Positions 1-9,906 are shown, counted from the stretch's first letter. The stretch: 64,000 nucleotides of DNA from Bacteroides reticulotermitis JCM 10512 (GCF_000517545.1 NZ_BAIV01000029.1:1-64000), one strand, 5' to 3'. Numbers and translations: made by a program. The notes: generated by a model from the letters alone, not told the origin.

Positions 1-1808
1 TGGGGAAGTGGGCGAGATTAATGAGTCGGGTGGTTATCGCCTGGCACTCAGCCCGGGAAGCATCTTCGAGTTCTACCGTAACGGCGATCCGCAAATAGTC
101 AATATAAAGACCGACTATCCGGGTGGATGGAAAGTGGTTGGAGTAACCGAAGCGGATAAGAAAACTCCAATCGATCCAAATACCGGTTGGCTGAAGGTGG
201 ACAAACTGATGAATGCCGCACAGGGTAAGGATGGCTCAAAAGTGCCGATGACCCTTACGGTAGCTCTTAATGAGACAGGTGAAAATCGTGTAGGCTATAT
301 CTATATCCAATACGCCAATACTAAAATATACCTGACTGTAAATCAATCGACAGAGGACGAGGTGAGTATAGAGGTTACATCGAATGGCCAGGTTGTGAGT
401 GAATTACTATTTACCTCTATGGACGAAACTATATCACAGAAGCTCAATATTAAATGGTCTCCTAAAGGCCGTGATTTAAGTGTTGTCAATTCAAATTTTG
501 GAAATTACAAACCTTTGTGGGGACAGGCGTACCGGTATTGGGTGAAACAACGATATCGGGTGGTACGGGAAACTACACTTATACGATAACTCCGACCGCT
601 TTTACAGAGAAAGAGAAAGAGAGTCCGCTGGAAAAAATCTCCAAGCTGGACTTTACTACTACTGATGGTATCAGGAGTGTTTCAGCATCGGTGTTCATAC
701 GCCATGTGAATTATACTTTATCTACCAACGTAAAAACTTATTACGATTCCAATGGAAGTACGTATACTTTAAATATAAAAAGTAATGCCGATTGGAGGAT
801 AAAGTCAATAGAGCGGAGCAGTGATAAACTATTGAATATTCAAACAACAGACAATCTGAAAGTTGGAACCACGGGTGATGCCAATCTTTCGACGGGTACC
901 GATGTTCGATTTACAGTTATCAAAGAAGAATTATCAGGAATTAGAGGGACTGTAGATGTCGTATTTGAGAGTACAGATAATCCCAAGAAATTTGCTGATA
1001 AGACAATCACTCTTAAAATAATAGGTGGATATTATCCAAAGAAACATGGTGGCTGGGCAGGTTCCAATATCTATTGGGATGGCACGAAGTTAACCTTTGA
1101 TGATGTAGGAGTCAAAACTCGTGAAAAATATCAGGGTGTCTTCTTTAACTGGGGTAGTCTTTGGGGTATTGCTTCTGCGCCTAATGATGGGGAGTCTCTG
1201 AAATGGGGACATAATGTTAATCTCTATGCACCGGGTGGAGTGCAAACTACATATGACAACTGGGCTACGTGGCCGCGTGTTGAAGAAGCCATAACAATAT
1301 ATAATGTTCCAGAGGGTAAAGAGCATAGAGATCGTGCGTATCTCTATGAAGTTACAGATCTTACCGGTTCAACTGGCATAGGTGATATTTGTAGATATCT
1401 TACAGAAAAAGGGACAAATGGTTTGCTCCATGGTAAAAAATGGCGAATGCGACCTCCAATGAATTTACGGACTTCAAAGTAGACGAGACGACGCTTTCAT
1501 TTGCTAATCTTCCGCTTACTTCTGCTGAAGGAGCTAGTGGTGAACGCAAATTAAATTATGGTCTTACTAGCAAAGAGAACGTTTTCTTCCCCAATTCGGG
1601 GTACCGAGTAAATAATAGTGGAACCTTAAGAAATATTAGTTTAGAGGGATACTATTGGTCGTCAACGCCTAGCCAAAATTATTATTTGAATGCGTATGCT
1701 CTGAATTTTTTTAAAACTAGCGATTCGGTCCCAACAATTGGCGATCACTATGACGCTGGTCAACGTAAGTCTGGCTTTAGTGTCCGTTGCGTTGTAGATG
1801 AAAAATAA
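1..1808 (+). CDS. Surface protein with C-terminal FISUMP-like domain, 5'-partial, two frameshifts
   Basis: The reading frame is open from the left edge, so the N-terminus and any signal peptide lie outside the window. Two Ig/BACON-like beta-rich segments (about codons 1-180 and 210-340) are followed by a domain resembling the FISUMP (Fibrobacter succinogenes major paralogous) family: GKKWRMATSNEF near the middle, then GYYWSS and a terminal SVRCV. Family knowledge suggests an exported, surface-anchored protein, perhaps fimbria- or adhesin-like; its ligand is unknown. The frame changes twice. One T appears missing in the T-run at 514-516 (restores KPFVGTGVP) and one G near 1449 (restores WRMATSNEF). 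Adding two bases makes the visible length a multiple of three. Sequencing error is more likely than decay, but a real pseudogene cannot be excluded for this non-essential gene. Confidence 0.6.
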
Positions 1809-1844
1809 AAGCACACCGGAAGCTGTATATTCGACTCGGTTGAT

Positions 1845-1884
1845 TTTATTCCTTCGGTGCTTTCATATGCATCGAAGGAATAAA
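1845..1884 (+). terminator. Long inverted repeat after the FISUMP-like gene
   Basis: A 16-base arm at 1845-1860 pairs with 1869-1884 with one mismatch around an 8-base loop. It begins 37 bases after the stop codon, so it is a plausible terminator, although no strong T-run follows on the plus strand. Confidence 0.5.
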
Positions 1885-2272
1885 TACTAGCAATAGGGCA
1901 AGAAAGAAATTGCACAGCCTATGCTTATCAGTTGTATGGCATGCTTAATTTGCGGAAAAGGTAGAACCTATTTCCAACCGATTGTATGCATGAAAGAAAA
2001 TATAATAATCTCTATCCTTTTTTCGAATGTTAATATGATGAAACGAAGTCTTAGTTATTATGCGATGTTGCTACGGACTTCTTCCGTCTAGCCCTAAGGG
2101 CTTTAGTAACTCAGGTGTCGTGAGACACTGGTGTTTAGTTTTATAAATTTTGTTTTTGACCGCGTGGATTGGGATAATTCGCGCGGTTTTCCATTTAGGG
2201 CCATGGGGTATATGATGGCATACGAATGGCACGGCATAAAACTTCAGCGGGAGAGGAAAGGGTATATACGAA
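1885..2272. other. Non-coding gap with no recognisable gene
   Basis: No convincing ORF on either strand. A short ACCGCG/CGCGGT inverted repeat followed by TTTT lies near 2159-2188, and a CCCTAAGGG palindrome lies near 2092. I recognise no RNA family or mobile element here. Confidence 0.4.
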
Positions 2273-2304
2273 AAAGAGGGTACCCTTGTTAGGATACCCT
2301 CTTT
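2273..2304 (-). terminator. Intrinsic terminator of the small lipoprotein gene
   Basis: Ten-base arms (2273-2282 and 2295-2304, AAAGAGGGTA/TACCCTCTTT) around a 12-base loop. Read on the minus strand the stem runs into a T-tract. It starts 23 bases past the stop of the minus-strand gene at 2327-2542. Confidence 0.75.
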
Positions 2305-2326
2305 CAATTTCTTAAGCTGTTCTGAA

Positions 2327-2542
2327 TTATTCAGCTACAGTTTCAGTTGCTGCGCTATCAGCTACTGCAGTTGTGTCAGTAGCTTGAGCTGCTGCTTCTG
2401 CTGCTGCTGCTTCTACTGCTGCGATTGAATCAGCGATACGGATTGAATCTGCTGTTGCTTTTGCTGCGTCAGCTGCTTTGTTACCACATGATGCGAATGA
2501 TACTGCTGCGATAGCTACTGCCATCAAAACTAATTTTTTCAT
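2327..2542 (-). CDS. Small Ala-rich lipoprotein
   Basis: A 71-residue product. MKKLVLMAVAIAAVSFASCGNK is a lipoprotein signal peptide whose lipobox Cys is about residue 19. The mature part is almost entirely Ala, Asp, Thr, Val and Glu and contains two near-repeats around RIADSIAA and VADSAATE. It is probably a low-complexity, acidic, helical outer-membrane or periplasmic lipoprotein. Small abundant Ala-rich lipoproteins of this kind are common in Bacteroides, but I know of no established function. It is a single-gene unit with its own TAnnTTTG box at 2593-2600 and a strong terminator at 2273-2304. The pairing of a clear promoter and terminator suggests high expression. Confidence 0.75.
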   Translation of the reverse strand: MKKLVLMAVAIAAVSFASCGNKAADAAKATADSIRIADSIAAVEAAAAEAAAQATDTTAVADSAATETVAE

Positions 2543-2592
2543 TTTCTTTTGCTTTTAAACGTAATACAATCAATTGCTTTATTAAAACGTTG

Positions 2593-2600
2593 CAAAGGTA
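2593..2600 (-). promoter_or_regulatory. Bacteroidota -7 promoter box
   Basis: CAAAGGTA on the plus strand reads TACCTTTG on the minus strand, matching TAnnTTTG, 50 bases upstream of the lipoprotein start at 2542. Confidence 0.6.
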
Positions 2601-2699
2601 TGTACTTTTTCAATATGTTGTTCTCTTAAAGCCAACTTTTTTTTAGTTTTTTTTTCCAAAGCTTGTTTTTTTATGTCTTTTCCTGTCTAAAAGTGTACA

Positions 2700-4374
2700 T
2701 TAATCGACTGCAATACTGTTGTATAGATACCTTTTGATGCTTCTTTTAGGATGTTTTTTCGAACTCGGTGGGATATAGCTGGATTTGGCTCACTTTTTCG
2801 TATCCGGCTACACTGTTGTTCAGACTTTTAAGGTTTTCGTCCATAATTGTCTGCAAATTATCCGGATTATTGAGACCGAGAGAGTCTAAAGCTTCGTAAT
2901 CGGCGTACACCAAAGCTACCAATTTCTTGTTGCGCTCGATGACCAGACTCTCGAGAATGAACGGCAGATTATTGAGTTTGGCTTCCAATTCTTCGGGGAA
3001 AATATTCTGTCCGCTCGAACTCAGAATCATAGTCTTGAGTCGTCCACGTATATAGATGTTCCCGTGAGCGTCCATGGTGCCTAAATCGCCGGTGCGTAAC
3101 CAGCCGTCTTCGGTGAATACTTCTTTGGTGGCATCCGGGTTTTTATAGTAGCCGGTCATTACGTTCTCACCCCGAACCTGAATTTCGCCGATTTCCCAAT
3201 CCGGACTCTCCTTATATATACGAGCTTCCATGATATCGAGTATCTTGCCTGATGAGCCCAACAGAAATTCATCCCAAGGAGCGTAGCTGATGAGGGGACC
3301 ACATTCGGTCATACCGTAACCAATGGTGAAAGGGAATTTAATCTTGTAGAAGAACTCTTCTACTTCCGGGCTCATGGCGGCTCCACCGATGATGATTTCT
3401 TTGAAACGTCCGCCCAAAGCATCAATCAGTCTTTTTCGGATCTGACTATAGATTTGCGTATCGAGCAGTGGGATGTTAAGTGCCCACTTCATACCTTTCT
3501 TATTAATAAGGGGCTGAATGATATTTTTGTAGATCTTCTCAATAACCAGCGGAACGGTAATGATAAGGTTGGGCTTTACTTCTTCAAACGCTTTCATAAT
3601 GATTTTGGGAGAAGGCGTTTTGCCCAGTAGCGTCACATGTGTGCCGACGGCTGTGGCTGTGAGAAAGTCGAAAGCGCATCCATAAGCATGTGCCAAGGGG
3701 AGGAAGGAGAGGATTTTTTCTCCTTTTTTCAGGAGCTCGGTGCGGATGCCGAAAGTGACATTGCCTGCTAGGTTGTTGCCGGTGAGCATAACGCCTTTGC
3801 TGAATCCTGTGGTTCCCGAAGTGTAGTTCAACAGCATCACTTTGTCGTTAGACAGGGTGGTGTACTGGATATCTTCGCGCGCGAAACCTTTGGGATAGGC
3901 GGCGTGCATTTCTTTATCTTGATTCCGGAGGAACTTCTGTATGGTTTCTCCGTCACGCTGGTATAGGCAGCGATAGTCGGTCAAGGAGAATACACCGCGT
4001 ATGCCTGTCAGCTTCTCTTCTTCCAAACTCTCCCAGATGGTGTCGCTTGTGAAGAGGAACGTTGATTCGGAATGGTTAACGATGTGGTGAACATCGTTGG
4101 GATTGAAGTCCTGAAGGATGGGGACGATGATTGCTCCATAGGTGATGGTTGCCATGTAGGCAATGCACCAGCGGGAGTTATTTTTGCCAATAACGGCGAT
4201 TTTGTCTCCCCGGCGAAGGCTGCAATGTTTGAACAGGAGGTGTAGCCGGGCTATTTCTTCGGCTACTTGTCCGTAACGGTAATCGACATTTTCACCGTAA
4301 TCGGTGTAACAAGGTAAATCCCAGTTTTCGCGAAAACTGCTTTCGTAGAGTTTGATAAAATTCTCTTTAATCAT
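2700..4374 (-). CDS. AMP-binding long-chain acyl-CoA ligase family protein (3' frameshift)
   Basis: A member of the ANL (acyl/aryl-CoA synthetase) superfamily that activates a carboxylic acid, probably a fatty acid, with ATP to an acyl-AMP and then a thioester. The P-loop-like motif YTSGTTGFSKG is near residue 185, GYGMTE near 355 and TGDLG near 430. The in-frame product stops after 542 residues at FEKTS (2746). A run of six A on the minus strand at about 2758-2763 with one base removed gives FEKHPKRSIKRYLY and a stop at 2700, which matches the usual PKxxxKR(F/Y)LY tail of this family, giving 557 residues. That C-terminal Lys-rich segment carries the catalytic lysine region, so the extension probably is real and the stop an error. 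It stands alone with a TAnnTTTG box at 4398-4405 and is divergent from mtaB. The chain-length specificity cannot be read from sequence. Confidence 0.85.
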
Positions 4375-4397
4375 TGCACGTTTCTTTGTAAATTGTG

Positions 4398-4405
4398 CAA
4401 AAATA
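4398..4405 (-). promoter_or_regulatory. Bacteroidota -7 promoter box
   Basis: CAAAAATA reads TATTTTTG on the minus strand, 24 bases upstream of the acyl-CoA ligase start at 4374. Confidence 0.55.
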
Positions 4406-4449
4406 GGAATAAACTTTGATTCTCTAAAGCGTTTTACTAATAATATGTG

Positions 4450-4457
4450 TAACTTTG
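4450..4457 (+). promoter_or_regulatory. Bacteroidota -7 promoter box for mtaB operon
   Basis: TAACTTTG matches TAnnTTTG and lies 28 bases before the mtaB ATG at 4485. It is back-to-back with the ligase promoter. Confidence 0.6.
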
Positions 4458-4484
4458 GCCCAAATTTAGGTGTAACAACAGATT

Positions 4485-5804
4485 ATGATAGATACCACTG
4501 TATTCCAAAATAAAACAGCCGTATACTATACGCTGGGCTGTAAATTGAACTTCTCAGAGACATCAACCATTGGCAAACTTCTGCGCGAAGCAGGGGTACG
4601 GACCGCGCGCAAAGGAGAGAAAGCAGACCTTTGCATTGTGAACACTTGTTCGGTGACGGAGATGGCGGATAAGAAATGCCGTCAGGCTATCAACCGGCTG
4701 GTGAAACAACATCCCGGAGCATTTGTGGTGGTCACGGGATGCTATGCGCAGTTAAAACCGGGTGATGTTGCTCAAATCGGTGGAGTCGATTTGGTATTGG
4801 GAGCCGAACAGAAAGGCGAACTTCTCCAATACTTGGGCGATTTGCAAAAAAATGAATCGGGCGAGGCGCATGCGACAGCTACTAAGGATATTCGATCGTT
4901 TGCCCCATCTTGTTCGCGAGGAGACCGTACACGCTTCTTCTTGAAAGTGCAAGATGGATGCGACTATTTTTGCTCGTATTGTACCATTCCCTTCGCTCGT
5001 GGGCGTAGCCGGAACGGAACGATTGCGTCTTTGGTTGAACAAGCCCGGGAAGCTGCCGCCGAAGGTGGTAAGGAGATTGTGCTGACGGGTGTGAACATCG
5101 GCGACTTTGGTAAGGCTACGGGTGAGACTTTCTTCGATTTGGTGAAGGCGCTTGACGAGGTCGAAGGTATTGAACGCTACCGGATCTCTTCGATCGAGCC
5201 GAATCTGCTGACGGATGAAATTATAGAGTTCGTTGCTTCCTCTCGTCGTTTTATGCCGCATTTCCACATTCCGCTTCAATCGGGAAGTGATGAAGTGCTC
5301 GAGTTGATGCGTCGTCGGTATGACACGGCTTTGTTCGCTTCGAAAGTGAAGAAGATCAAAGAGGTTATGCCTGATGCTTTTATTGGGGTGGATGTGATTG
5401 TAGGAACTCGTGGCGAAACGGAAGAATACTTTGAGAATGCGTATCAGTTTATAGCAGGGCTGGATGTGACGCAGTTGCATGTGTTCAGCTATTCCGAACG
5501 TCCCGGAACGCAGGCTTTGAAAATCGATCATGTTGTGTCAATGGAAGAGAAGCATAGACGTAGCCAAGCGCTTTTGACGCTTTCGGATGAGAAAACGCAG
5601 GCTTTCTACGCTCGTCATATCGGACAGACTATGGCTGTACTGATGGAGAAACCGAAGGCTGATGCGCCGATGCATGGATTTACGGCAAACTACATCCGGG
5701 TGGAGGTAGAGAGTGATGACTCGCTGGATAACCAAATAGTCAGCGTGCGCTTAGGGGAGTTTAACGAGGATAAAACGGCATTAAAGGGCATAGTACTGGC
5801 TTAA
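4485..5804 (+). CDS. mtaB: tRNA t6A37 methylthiotransferase MtaB
   Basis: A radical-SAM methylthiotransferase that converts N6-threonylcarbamoyladenosine at position 37 of tRNAs reading ANN codons to its 2-methylthio form. The 439 residues show the family order. An N-terminal MTTase domain carries three cluster cysteines (GCKLN near residue 18, CSVTE near 55, GCYAQ near 86). The radical-SAM CxxxCxxC motif follows as CDYFCSYC near 159-166, and a C-terminal TRAM-like segment starts near residue 375. The length is typical. It heads a plus-strand run with an acyltransferase starting 3 bases after its stop. The gap pattern implies co-transcription from the box at 4450-4457. Confidence 0.93.
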   Translation: MIDTTVFQNKTAVYYTLGCKLNFSETSTIGKLLREAGVRTARKGEKADLCIVNTCSVTEMADKKCRQAINRLVKQHPGAFVVVTGCYAQLKPGDVAQIGGVDLVLGAEQKGELLQYLGDLQKNESGEAHATATKDIRSFAPSCSRGDRTRFFLKVQDGCDYFCSYCTIPFARGRSRNGTIASLVEQAREAAAEGGKEIVLTGVNIGDFGKATGETFFDLVKALDEVEGIERYRISSIEPNLLTDEIIEFVASSRRFMPHFHIPLQSGSDEVLELMRRRYDTALFASKVKKIKEVMPDAFIGVDVIVGTRGETEEYFENAYQFIAGLDVTQLHVFSYSERPGTQALKIDHVVSMEEKHRRSQALLTLSDEKTQAFYARHIGQTMAVLMEKPKADAPMHGFTANYIRVEVESDDSLDNQIVSVRLGEFNEDKTALKGIVLA

Positions 5805-5806
5805 TT

Positions 5807-6709
5807 ATGAAATCAAGGCTCGTTTACTGGTTGGTCTATAGCGGAATGTGGCTTTTTTCGGCCCTTCCTTTTAGTGTATTATATCTTTTCTCTGATTTCA
5901 ACTATTTCTGGATGTACCGTGTAGGACGATACCGACGGAAGGTAGTACGGAGAAATCTAAAAAACTCTTTCCCCGAAAAGTCGGATGCGGAGCGTTTGCG
6001 GATCGAACGTAAGTTCTTCCGCTATCTGTCGGATTATATGCTGGAAGATTTGAAGTTGCTGCATATGTCGGAGGAGGATCTCTACCGCCGAATGACTTAT
6101 AAGAACACCGAACAATACCTGGAACTGACGGAGAAATACGGCGGAATCATCGTGATGATTCCCCATTATGCTAACTATGAATGGCTTATCGGCATGGGTG
6201 CGGTGATGAAACCGGAAGATGTGCCGGCACAAGTATACAAACCGTTACGCGATAAATACCTGGACGAGCTTTTTAAAAAGATACGTTCTCGCTTTGGTGG
6301 CTATAACATCCCCAAACACTCTACGGCTCGAGAGATTATTAAGCTGAAGCGTGCGGGGAAGAAGATGGTGGTCGGCTTGATTACCGATCAATGGCCCAGC
6401 GGGGATGAGAAGCATTGGACTGTCTTCTTAGGACAGGAAACGGCTTTCCTGAACGGTGCGGAGCGCATCGCAAAGATGATGAGCTTCCCGGTGTTCTATT
6501 GTGAACTGACGAAGTCGCGACGAGGATATTGTGAGGCTGAGTTCAAACTAATGACTGAAACTCCGAAAGAAACGGCTGAAGGTGAGATAACGGAGATGTT
6601 TGCCAATCGCCTGGAACAGACGATTCAACGGGAACCGGCTTACTGGCTGTGGTCGCATAAACGATGGAAAGCGACTCGTGCGGAGGAGGAAGGTGAAGCG
6701 AAAAAATAA
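5807..6709 (+). CDS. LpxL/HtrB-like lipid A acyltransferase
   Basis: A lysophospholipid/lipid A acyltransferase family protein of 300 residues. In proteobacterial relatives it adds a secondary acyl chain to lipid A at the inner membrane. It has an N-terminal hydrophobic segment (residues 6-30) and an H-x4-E/D type motif, PHYANYE near residues 120-126. It continues with the RxPxD-like glycerolipid acyltransferase core and a C-terminal EPAYWLWSHKRWK block, which is very characteristic of HtrB/LpxL. The start is 3 bases after mtaB, and the GT2 gene begins one base after its stop, so it sits inside an operon. In Bacteroides the corresponding enzyme makes penta-acylated lipid A. The donor chain length cannot be inferred. 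Confidence 0.85.
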   Translation: MKSRLVYWLVYSGMWLFSALPFSVLYLFSDFNYFWMYRVGRYRRKVVRRNLKNSFPEKSDAERLRIERKFFRYLSDYMLEDLKLLHMSEEDLYRRMTYKNTEQYLELTEKYGGIIVMIPHYANYEWLIGMGAVMKPEDVPAQVYKPLRDKYLDELFKKIRSRFGGYNIPKHSTAREIIKLKRAGKKMVVGLITDQWPSGDEKHWTVFLGQETAFLNGAERIAKMMSFPVFYCELTKSRRGYCEAEFKLMTETPKETAEGEITEMFANRLEQTIQREPAYWLWSHKRWKATRAEEEGEAKK

Positions 6710-6710
6710 T

Positions 6711-7745
6711 ATGGAAAAGAAAGTATCGGTTGTCATCTTAAATTGGAACGGATGTGAAATGCTTCGTTCTTTTTTGCCTTCGGTAGTTGAGCATTCGCTT
6801 AACGACGGGATAGAGGTTTGTGTGGCGGATAATGGCTCAACTGATAAATCGGTTGAGATGTTGCAGAGCGAGTTCCCTGCTGTTCGACTAATCCTTTTAG
6901 ACCGTAACTATGGTTTTGCTGAAGGTTACAACCAGGCGTTGGCGCAGGTTGACGCTGAATACGTCGTTTTGTTGAATTCGGATGTGGAGGTGACGGAACA
7001 TTGGCTGGAACCGATGATTGCTTATCTGGATACACACTCGGAAGTGGCTGCTTGCCAACCCAAAATACGAAGCCAACGGCAAAAAGAACTCTTTGAGTAT
7101 GCGGGGGCGGCCGGAGGTTTTATCGACCATTATGGATATCCTTTTTGTCGGGGGCGCATTTTTTCGGTTGTAGAAGCTGACGAAGAACAATACAATGAGG
7201 TGATTCCGGTATTCTGGGCTACAGGTGCTGCTTTGTTTATCCGAAGGAGCGATTACCTGGAGACTGGCGGATTGGACGGACGCTTCTTTGCTCATATGGA
7301 AGAGATCGACTTATGCTGGCGCTTGCGTGCTCGTAGTCGGGAAATCGTTTGTATCCCCGAAAGTGTAGTGTATCATGTGGGAGGGGCTACGCTTAAAAAA
7401 GAGAACCCTCGGAAGACTTTTCTCAATTTTCGTAACAATCTTGTCATGCTCTATAAAAATCTGCCGGATGAGGAATTGAAGCGAGTGATGCGTATACGGG
7501 CTTGTCTGGATTATATCGCTGCACTCACTTTTCTGCTGAAAGGGCAGGGAGGTAATGCTTGGCAGGTGATTCGGGCGCGAAGAGAATTTGCTTCGCTTCG
7601 CGCTTCCTTTGCGCCTTTGCGTGAAGAGAACCTGAAAAAAACTTCTCAAAATTTCATACCCGAACGAATTAAAAGTAGTATCTTGTGGCAGTTTTATGGG
7701 AGAGGTTGCAAACGATTCTCTCAATTGTCGGACTTTAAAGAATAA
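6711..7745 (+). CDS. Family 2 glycosyltransferase
   Basis: A GT-A fold glycosyltransferase of 344 residues. MEKKVSVVILNWNG opens the nucleotide-binding fold, with DNGSTD near residue 40 and the metal-binding LNSDVEV (DxD-like) near residue 88. A (H)MEEIDLCWR motif near residue 195 is typical of rhamnosyl-type and related GT2 enzymes. The C-terminal 70 residues are basic and amphipathic, suggesting membrane association. I chose the ATG at 6711, immediately after the acyltransferase stop, rather than an upstream in-frame ATG that would lie within that gene. It probably acts on a cell-envelope glycan, consistent with the acyltransferase upstream, but the sugar and acceptor are unknown. Confidence 0.85.
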   Translation: MEKKVSVVILNWNGCEMLRSFLPSVVEHSLNDGIEVCVADNGSTDKSVEMLQSEFPAVRLILLDRNYGFAEGYNQALAQVDAEYVVLLNSDVEVTEHWLEPMIAYLDTHSEVAACQPKIRSQRQKELFEYAGAAGGFIDHYGYPFCRGRIFSVVEADEEQYNEVIPVFWATGAALFIRRSDYLETGGLDGRFFAHMEEIDLCWRLRARSREIVCIPESVVYHVGGATLKKENPRKTFLNFRNNLVMLYKNLPDEELKRVMRIRACLDYIAALTFLLKGQGGNAWQVIRARREFASLRASFAPLREENLKKTSQNFIPERIKSSILWQFYGRGCKRFSQLSDFKE

Positions 7746-7750
7746 CCAAA

Positions 7751-8269
7751 ATGGAACTACAGGCTAGAAGAGGTATTGGACTGGTAGCACATGATGCTAT
7801 GAAGAAGGATTTAATAGAATGGGTGCTCTGGAATTCGGAACTATTGATGGGCCACAAGTTCTATTGCACGGGAACTACCGGTACATTGATTCTGGAAGCA
7901 TTGCGAGAGAAGCATCCGGATGAGAGCTGGGATTTTACGATCTTAAAATCCGGCCCGCTAGGAGGTGACCAACAGATGGGTTCGCGCATTGTTGATGGGC
8001 AAATAGATTACCTTTTCTTTTTTACGGACCCGATGACGCTACAACCTCATGATACGGATGTAAAGGCTTTGACTCGTCTGGCTAGTGTGGAAAATATTGT
8101 TTTCTGCTGCAACCGCTCTACGGCTGACCATATTATATCCAGTCCCTTGTTTATGGATTCGGAATATGAACGGACTCATCCTGACTATTCGGGCTATACC
8201 AAACGCTTTGAAGATAAGCATGTGGTTAACGAGGCTGTTGAATCTGTCAAGAAAAAGAAGAAAAAGTAG
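7751..8269 (+). CDS. mgsA: Methylglyoxal synthase
   Basis: Converts dihydroxyacetone phosphate to methylglyoxal and phosphate, a glycolytic bypass used under phosphate limitation. The 172 residues contain GLVAHDAMKKDL near the N-terminus, the phosphate-binding GTTGTL near 42, SGPLGGDQQMG near 65-75 with the catalytic Asp, and DPM...QPHD with the catalytic His near 98. The protein is about 20 residues longer than the Escherichia coli enzyme because of a Lys-rich tail (six consecutive Lys). It starts 6 bases after the GT2 gene, so it is the last gene of the mtaB operon. Confidence 0.93.
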   Translation: MELQARRGIGLVAHDAMKKDLIEWVLWNSELLMGHKFYCTGTTGTLILEALREKHPDESWDFTILKSGPLGGDQQMGSRIVDGQIDYLFFFTDPMTLQPHDTDVKALTRLASVENIVFCCNRSTADHIISSPLFMDSEYERTHPDYSGYTKRFEDKHVVNEAVESVKKKKKK

Positions 8270-8292
8270 TAATTACAAAGTATAATACACTG

Positions 8293-8338
8293 ATTGTGCC
8301 AATGTTGTTGCGTTACTATGCAATTACATTGGCACAAT
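8293..8338 (+). terminator. Inverted repeat after mgsA
   Basis: Thirteen-base perfect arms, ATTGTGCCAATGT (8293-8305) and ACATTGGCACAAT (8326-8338), with a 20-base loop, 24 bases after the mgsA stop. A weak T-rich stretch follows. Likely operon terminator. Confidence 0.55.
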
Positions 8339-8501
8339 TGCGTTTTGTTTGGTTCAAGCGTTTTATCTTCTTTGAGATGCAGGATGTTTGGTAGTCTATT
8401 ATCATCCGCTAAGACATGCTATCTGAGGGATTCGCCCCGTAACGTTCTCAGATAGGGTTTTATGGTGCGTAAATAGGTTTGTAAATATTGCGAGTTTGCA
8501 T

Positions 8502-8873
8502 TTATATTCTGCTGACCTGCAATTCTATGCCTGCAGTTTCGATATCGGCTCCCATCGGAGGATTACGTTTAGCCAAACTCATTTCAATCTCTTCAATAGC
8601 AGGAAATTCCTTGAGGAGTCGCCTGCAGATGCGTCCGCATACATGTTCTAAGAGTTTAGACGGAATAGCCATCTCTTCTTTCAGGGCTGCGTGCACATCG
8701 GCATAACTGACTGTATCGGCTACTTCGTCTGTCTCCGCAGCCCGACTGATATCCGTTTTTAGCTTTAAGTTGATTACGAACTCATTGCCAATCTTAGTTT
8801 CTTGCGGTGCCACTCCATGGTAAGCGTAGAAGGACACATCTTTTAGAAATATATAGCTGTTGTTTATCTTCAT
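8502..8873 (-). CDS. folB: Dihydroneopterin aldolase
   Basis: Folate pathway enzyme that cleaves 7,8-dihydroneopterin to 6-hydroxymethyl-dihydropterin and glycolaldehyde. The 123-residue length fits the small T-fold family. The N-terminal FYAYHGVAPQE (FYGxHGxxxxE type), a central SYADV motif and LEHVCGRI are typical, and the Lys of the catalytic pair is at AKRNPP near residue 104. It is on the minus strand 33 bases downstream of the GT4 glycosyltransferase gene, possibly co-transcribed with it. Confidence 0.92.
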   Translation of the reverse strand: MKINNSYIFLKDVSFYAYHGVAPQETKIGNEFVINLKLKTDISRAAETDEVADTVSYADVHAALKEEMAIPSKLLEHVCGRICRRLLKEFPAIEEIEMSLAKRNPPMGADIETAGIELQVSRI

Positions 8874-8906
8874 TGTTTCTCTAACTGTTAGGGGACTTTT
8901 CGCCTA

Positions 8907-9878
8907 CTACTCCCAAGGGAGGTTGCGTGCGATATCGATAGCCTGCGGTATCTCCGGGTTAAGTGATTCTCCGTTTAATACAGCTTCGTACTTTTTTAGA
9001 TATTCCTGAGCCATTATTTGGGAGTTAAACAGGTCGCGTGCGTACTCGTTGCAAGTTACAGGAGAATAATCGGCTTCTTTCATATGATGTATGAGTTCGC
9101 TTGCCTTATTGGATAGGTAGCCGACTTGATTGGGCACTAACTCGGGTAGTGAACCGTAGGGTGTACCAAAAACAGGAGAACCATAATAGAGGCTTTCGGT
9201 AATGGCCAGTCCAAAAGGTTCATGCCAAGTGACCGGAAAGATAAGCCCTTTCGAACGTTCGATAATGGCTTTTTTGGCACTGTTGTCAACCATGCCGTGG
9301 AAATGAATCTGAGGGCTGAACGTAAAACGCATTCCCATCTTGAAGTTAAACCGATATCCTCCGAGTACATCCAACTGACCGCCTTTGATTGCTTTGGTAA
9401 CTGCCATCGCTCCTTTGAAATTCTTGACTTTCCAAGCGGCTTTTCCTAAGAAATGGTAGCGGGATCTGGGCAGCTTTAAATTGGCCGGGCCATAGTCTTC
9501 CCAATCGAGTCCGTTGTAAACGAAAGAGTTGCTACCAAAACGTTGTGCATGATTGCGTGATACGAAAACCAAATTTCGGTCGGCATTGGCCGGTACTCCG
9601 TTGCCATGTATGGTGGTTATGTAGGGTTTGTTTACACCTTCGGGGATAGTCCCTTGAAAGTGAACGATATCTGCTTCGACTGGAATCTGTGCACTGACAG
9701 GCACTGCCGGATTACGCTCTATTATTTGTGCGAAATCACAATAGGAGCCTTTAGGAGCCAGGTAGGTGATGGTGTGTCCCATTTTGTGTAACTCCTGCCC
9801 TAAGTACCAAATAACTCTTTCTGTTCCTCCGTATTTAATTGCCGGAATGATGCTATTTATAACAATGACTATTTTCAT
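8907..9878 (-). CDS. GT4-like glycosyltransferase
   Basis: A 323-residue GT-B fold glycosyltransferase. The N-terminus MKIVIVINSIIPAIKYGGTERV has the glycine-rich KxGGxE-type loop used to bind the acceptor or phosphate. The C-terminal half has PVTWHEPFGLAITE, the EPFGL(x)xxE signature that binds the nucleotide-sugar. The protein is somewhat shorter than the usual 360-400 residues but has both Rossmann halves. It stands upstream of folB on the minus strand. No neighbouring polysaccharide cluster gives a substrate hint. Confidence 0.82.
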   Translation of the reverse strand: MKIVIVINSIIPAIKYGGTERVIWYLGQELHKMGHTITYLAPKGSYCDFAQIIERNPAVPVSAQIPVEADIVHFQGTIPEGVNKPYITTIHGNGVPANADRNLVFVSRNHAQRFGSNSFVYNGLDWEDYGPANLKLPRSRYHFLGKAAWKVKNFKGAMAVTKAIKGGQLDVLGGYRFNFKMGMRFTFSPQIHFHGMVDNSAKKAIIERSKGLIFPVTWHEPFGLAITESLYYGSPVFGTPYGSLPELVPNQVGYLSNKASELIHHMKEADYSPVTCNEYARDLFNSQIMAQEYLKKYEAVLNGESLNPEIPQAIDIARNLPWE

Positions 9879-9898
9879 GATAGCAGTTGGTTTTGATA

Positions 9899-9906
9899 CA
9901 AAAATA
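9899..9906 (-). promoter_or_regulatory. Bacteroidota -7 promoter box
   Basis: CAAAAATA reads TATTTTTG on the minus strand, 21 bases before the GT4 gene start. Confidence 0.5.

Noticed and set aside
2050..2190. Insertion-sequence end or remnant
   Set aside because: Only short inverted repeats are present. There is no transposase frame and no target duplication.
4752..5531. Long minus-strand ORF (259 codons) inside mtaB
   Set aside because: It is antisense to a fully conserved gene with cluster-binding motifs and has no promoter or family similarity.
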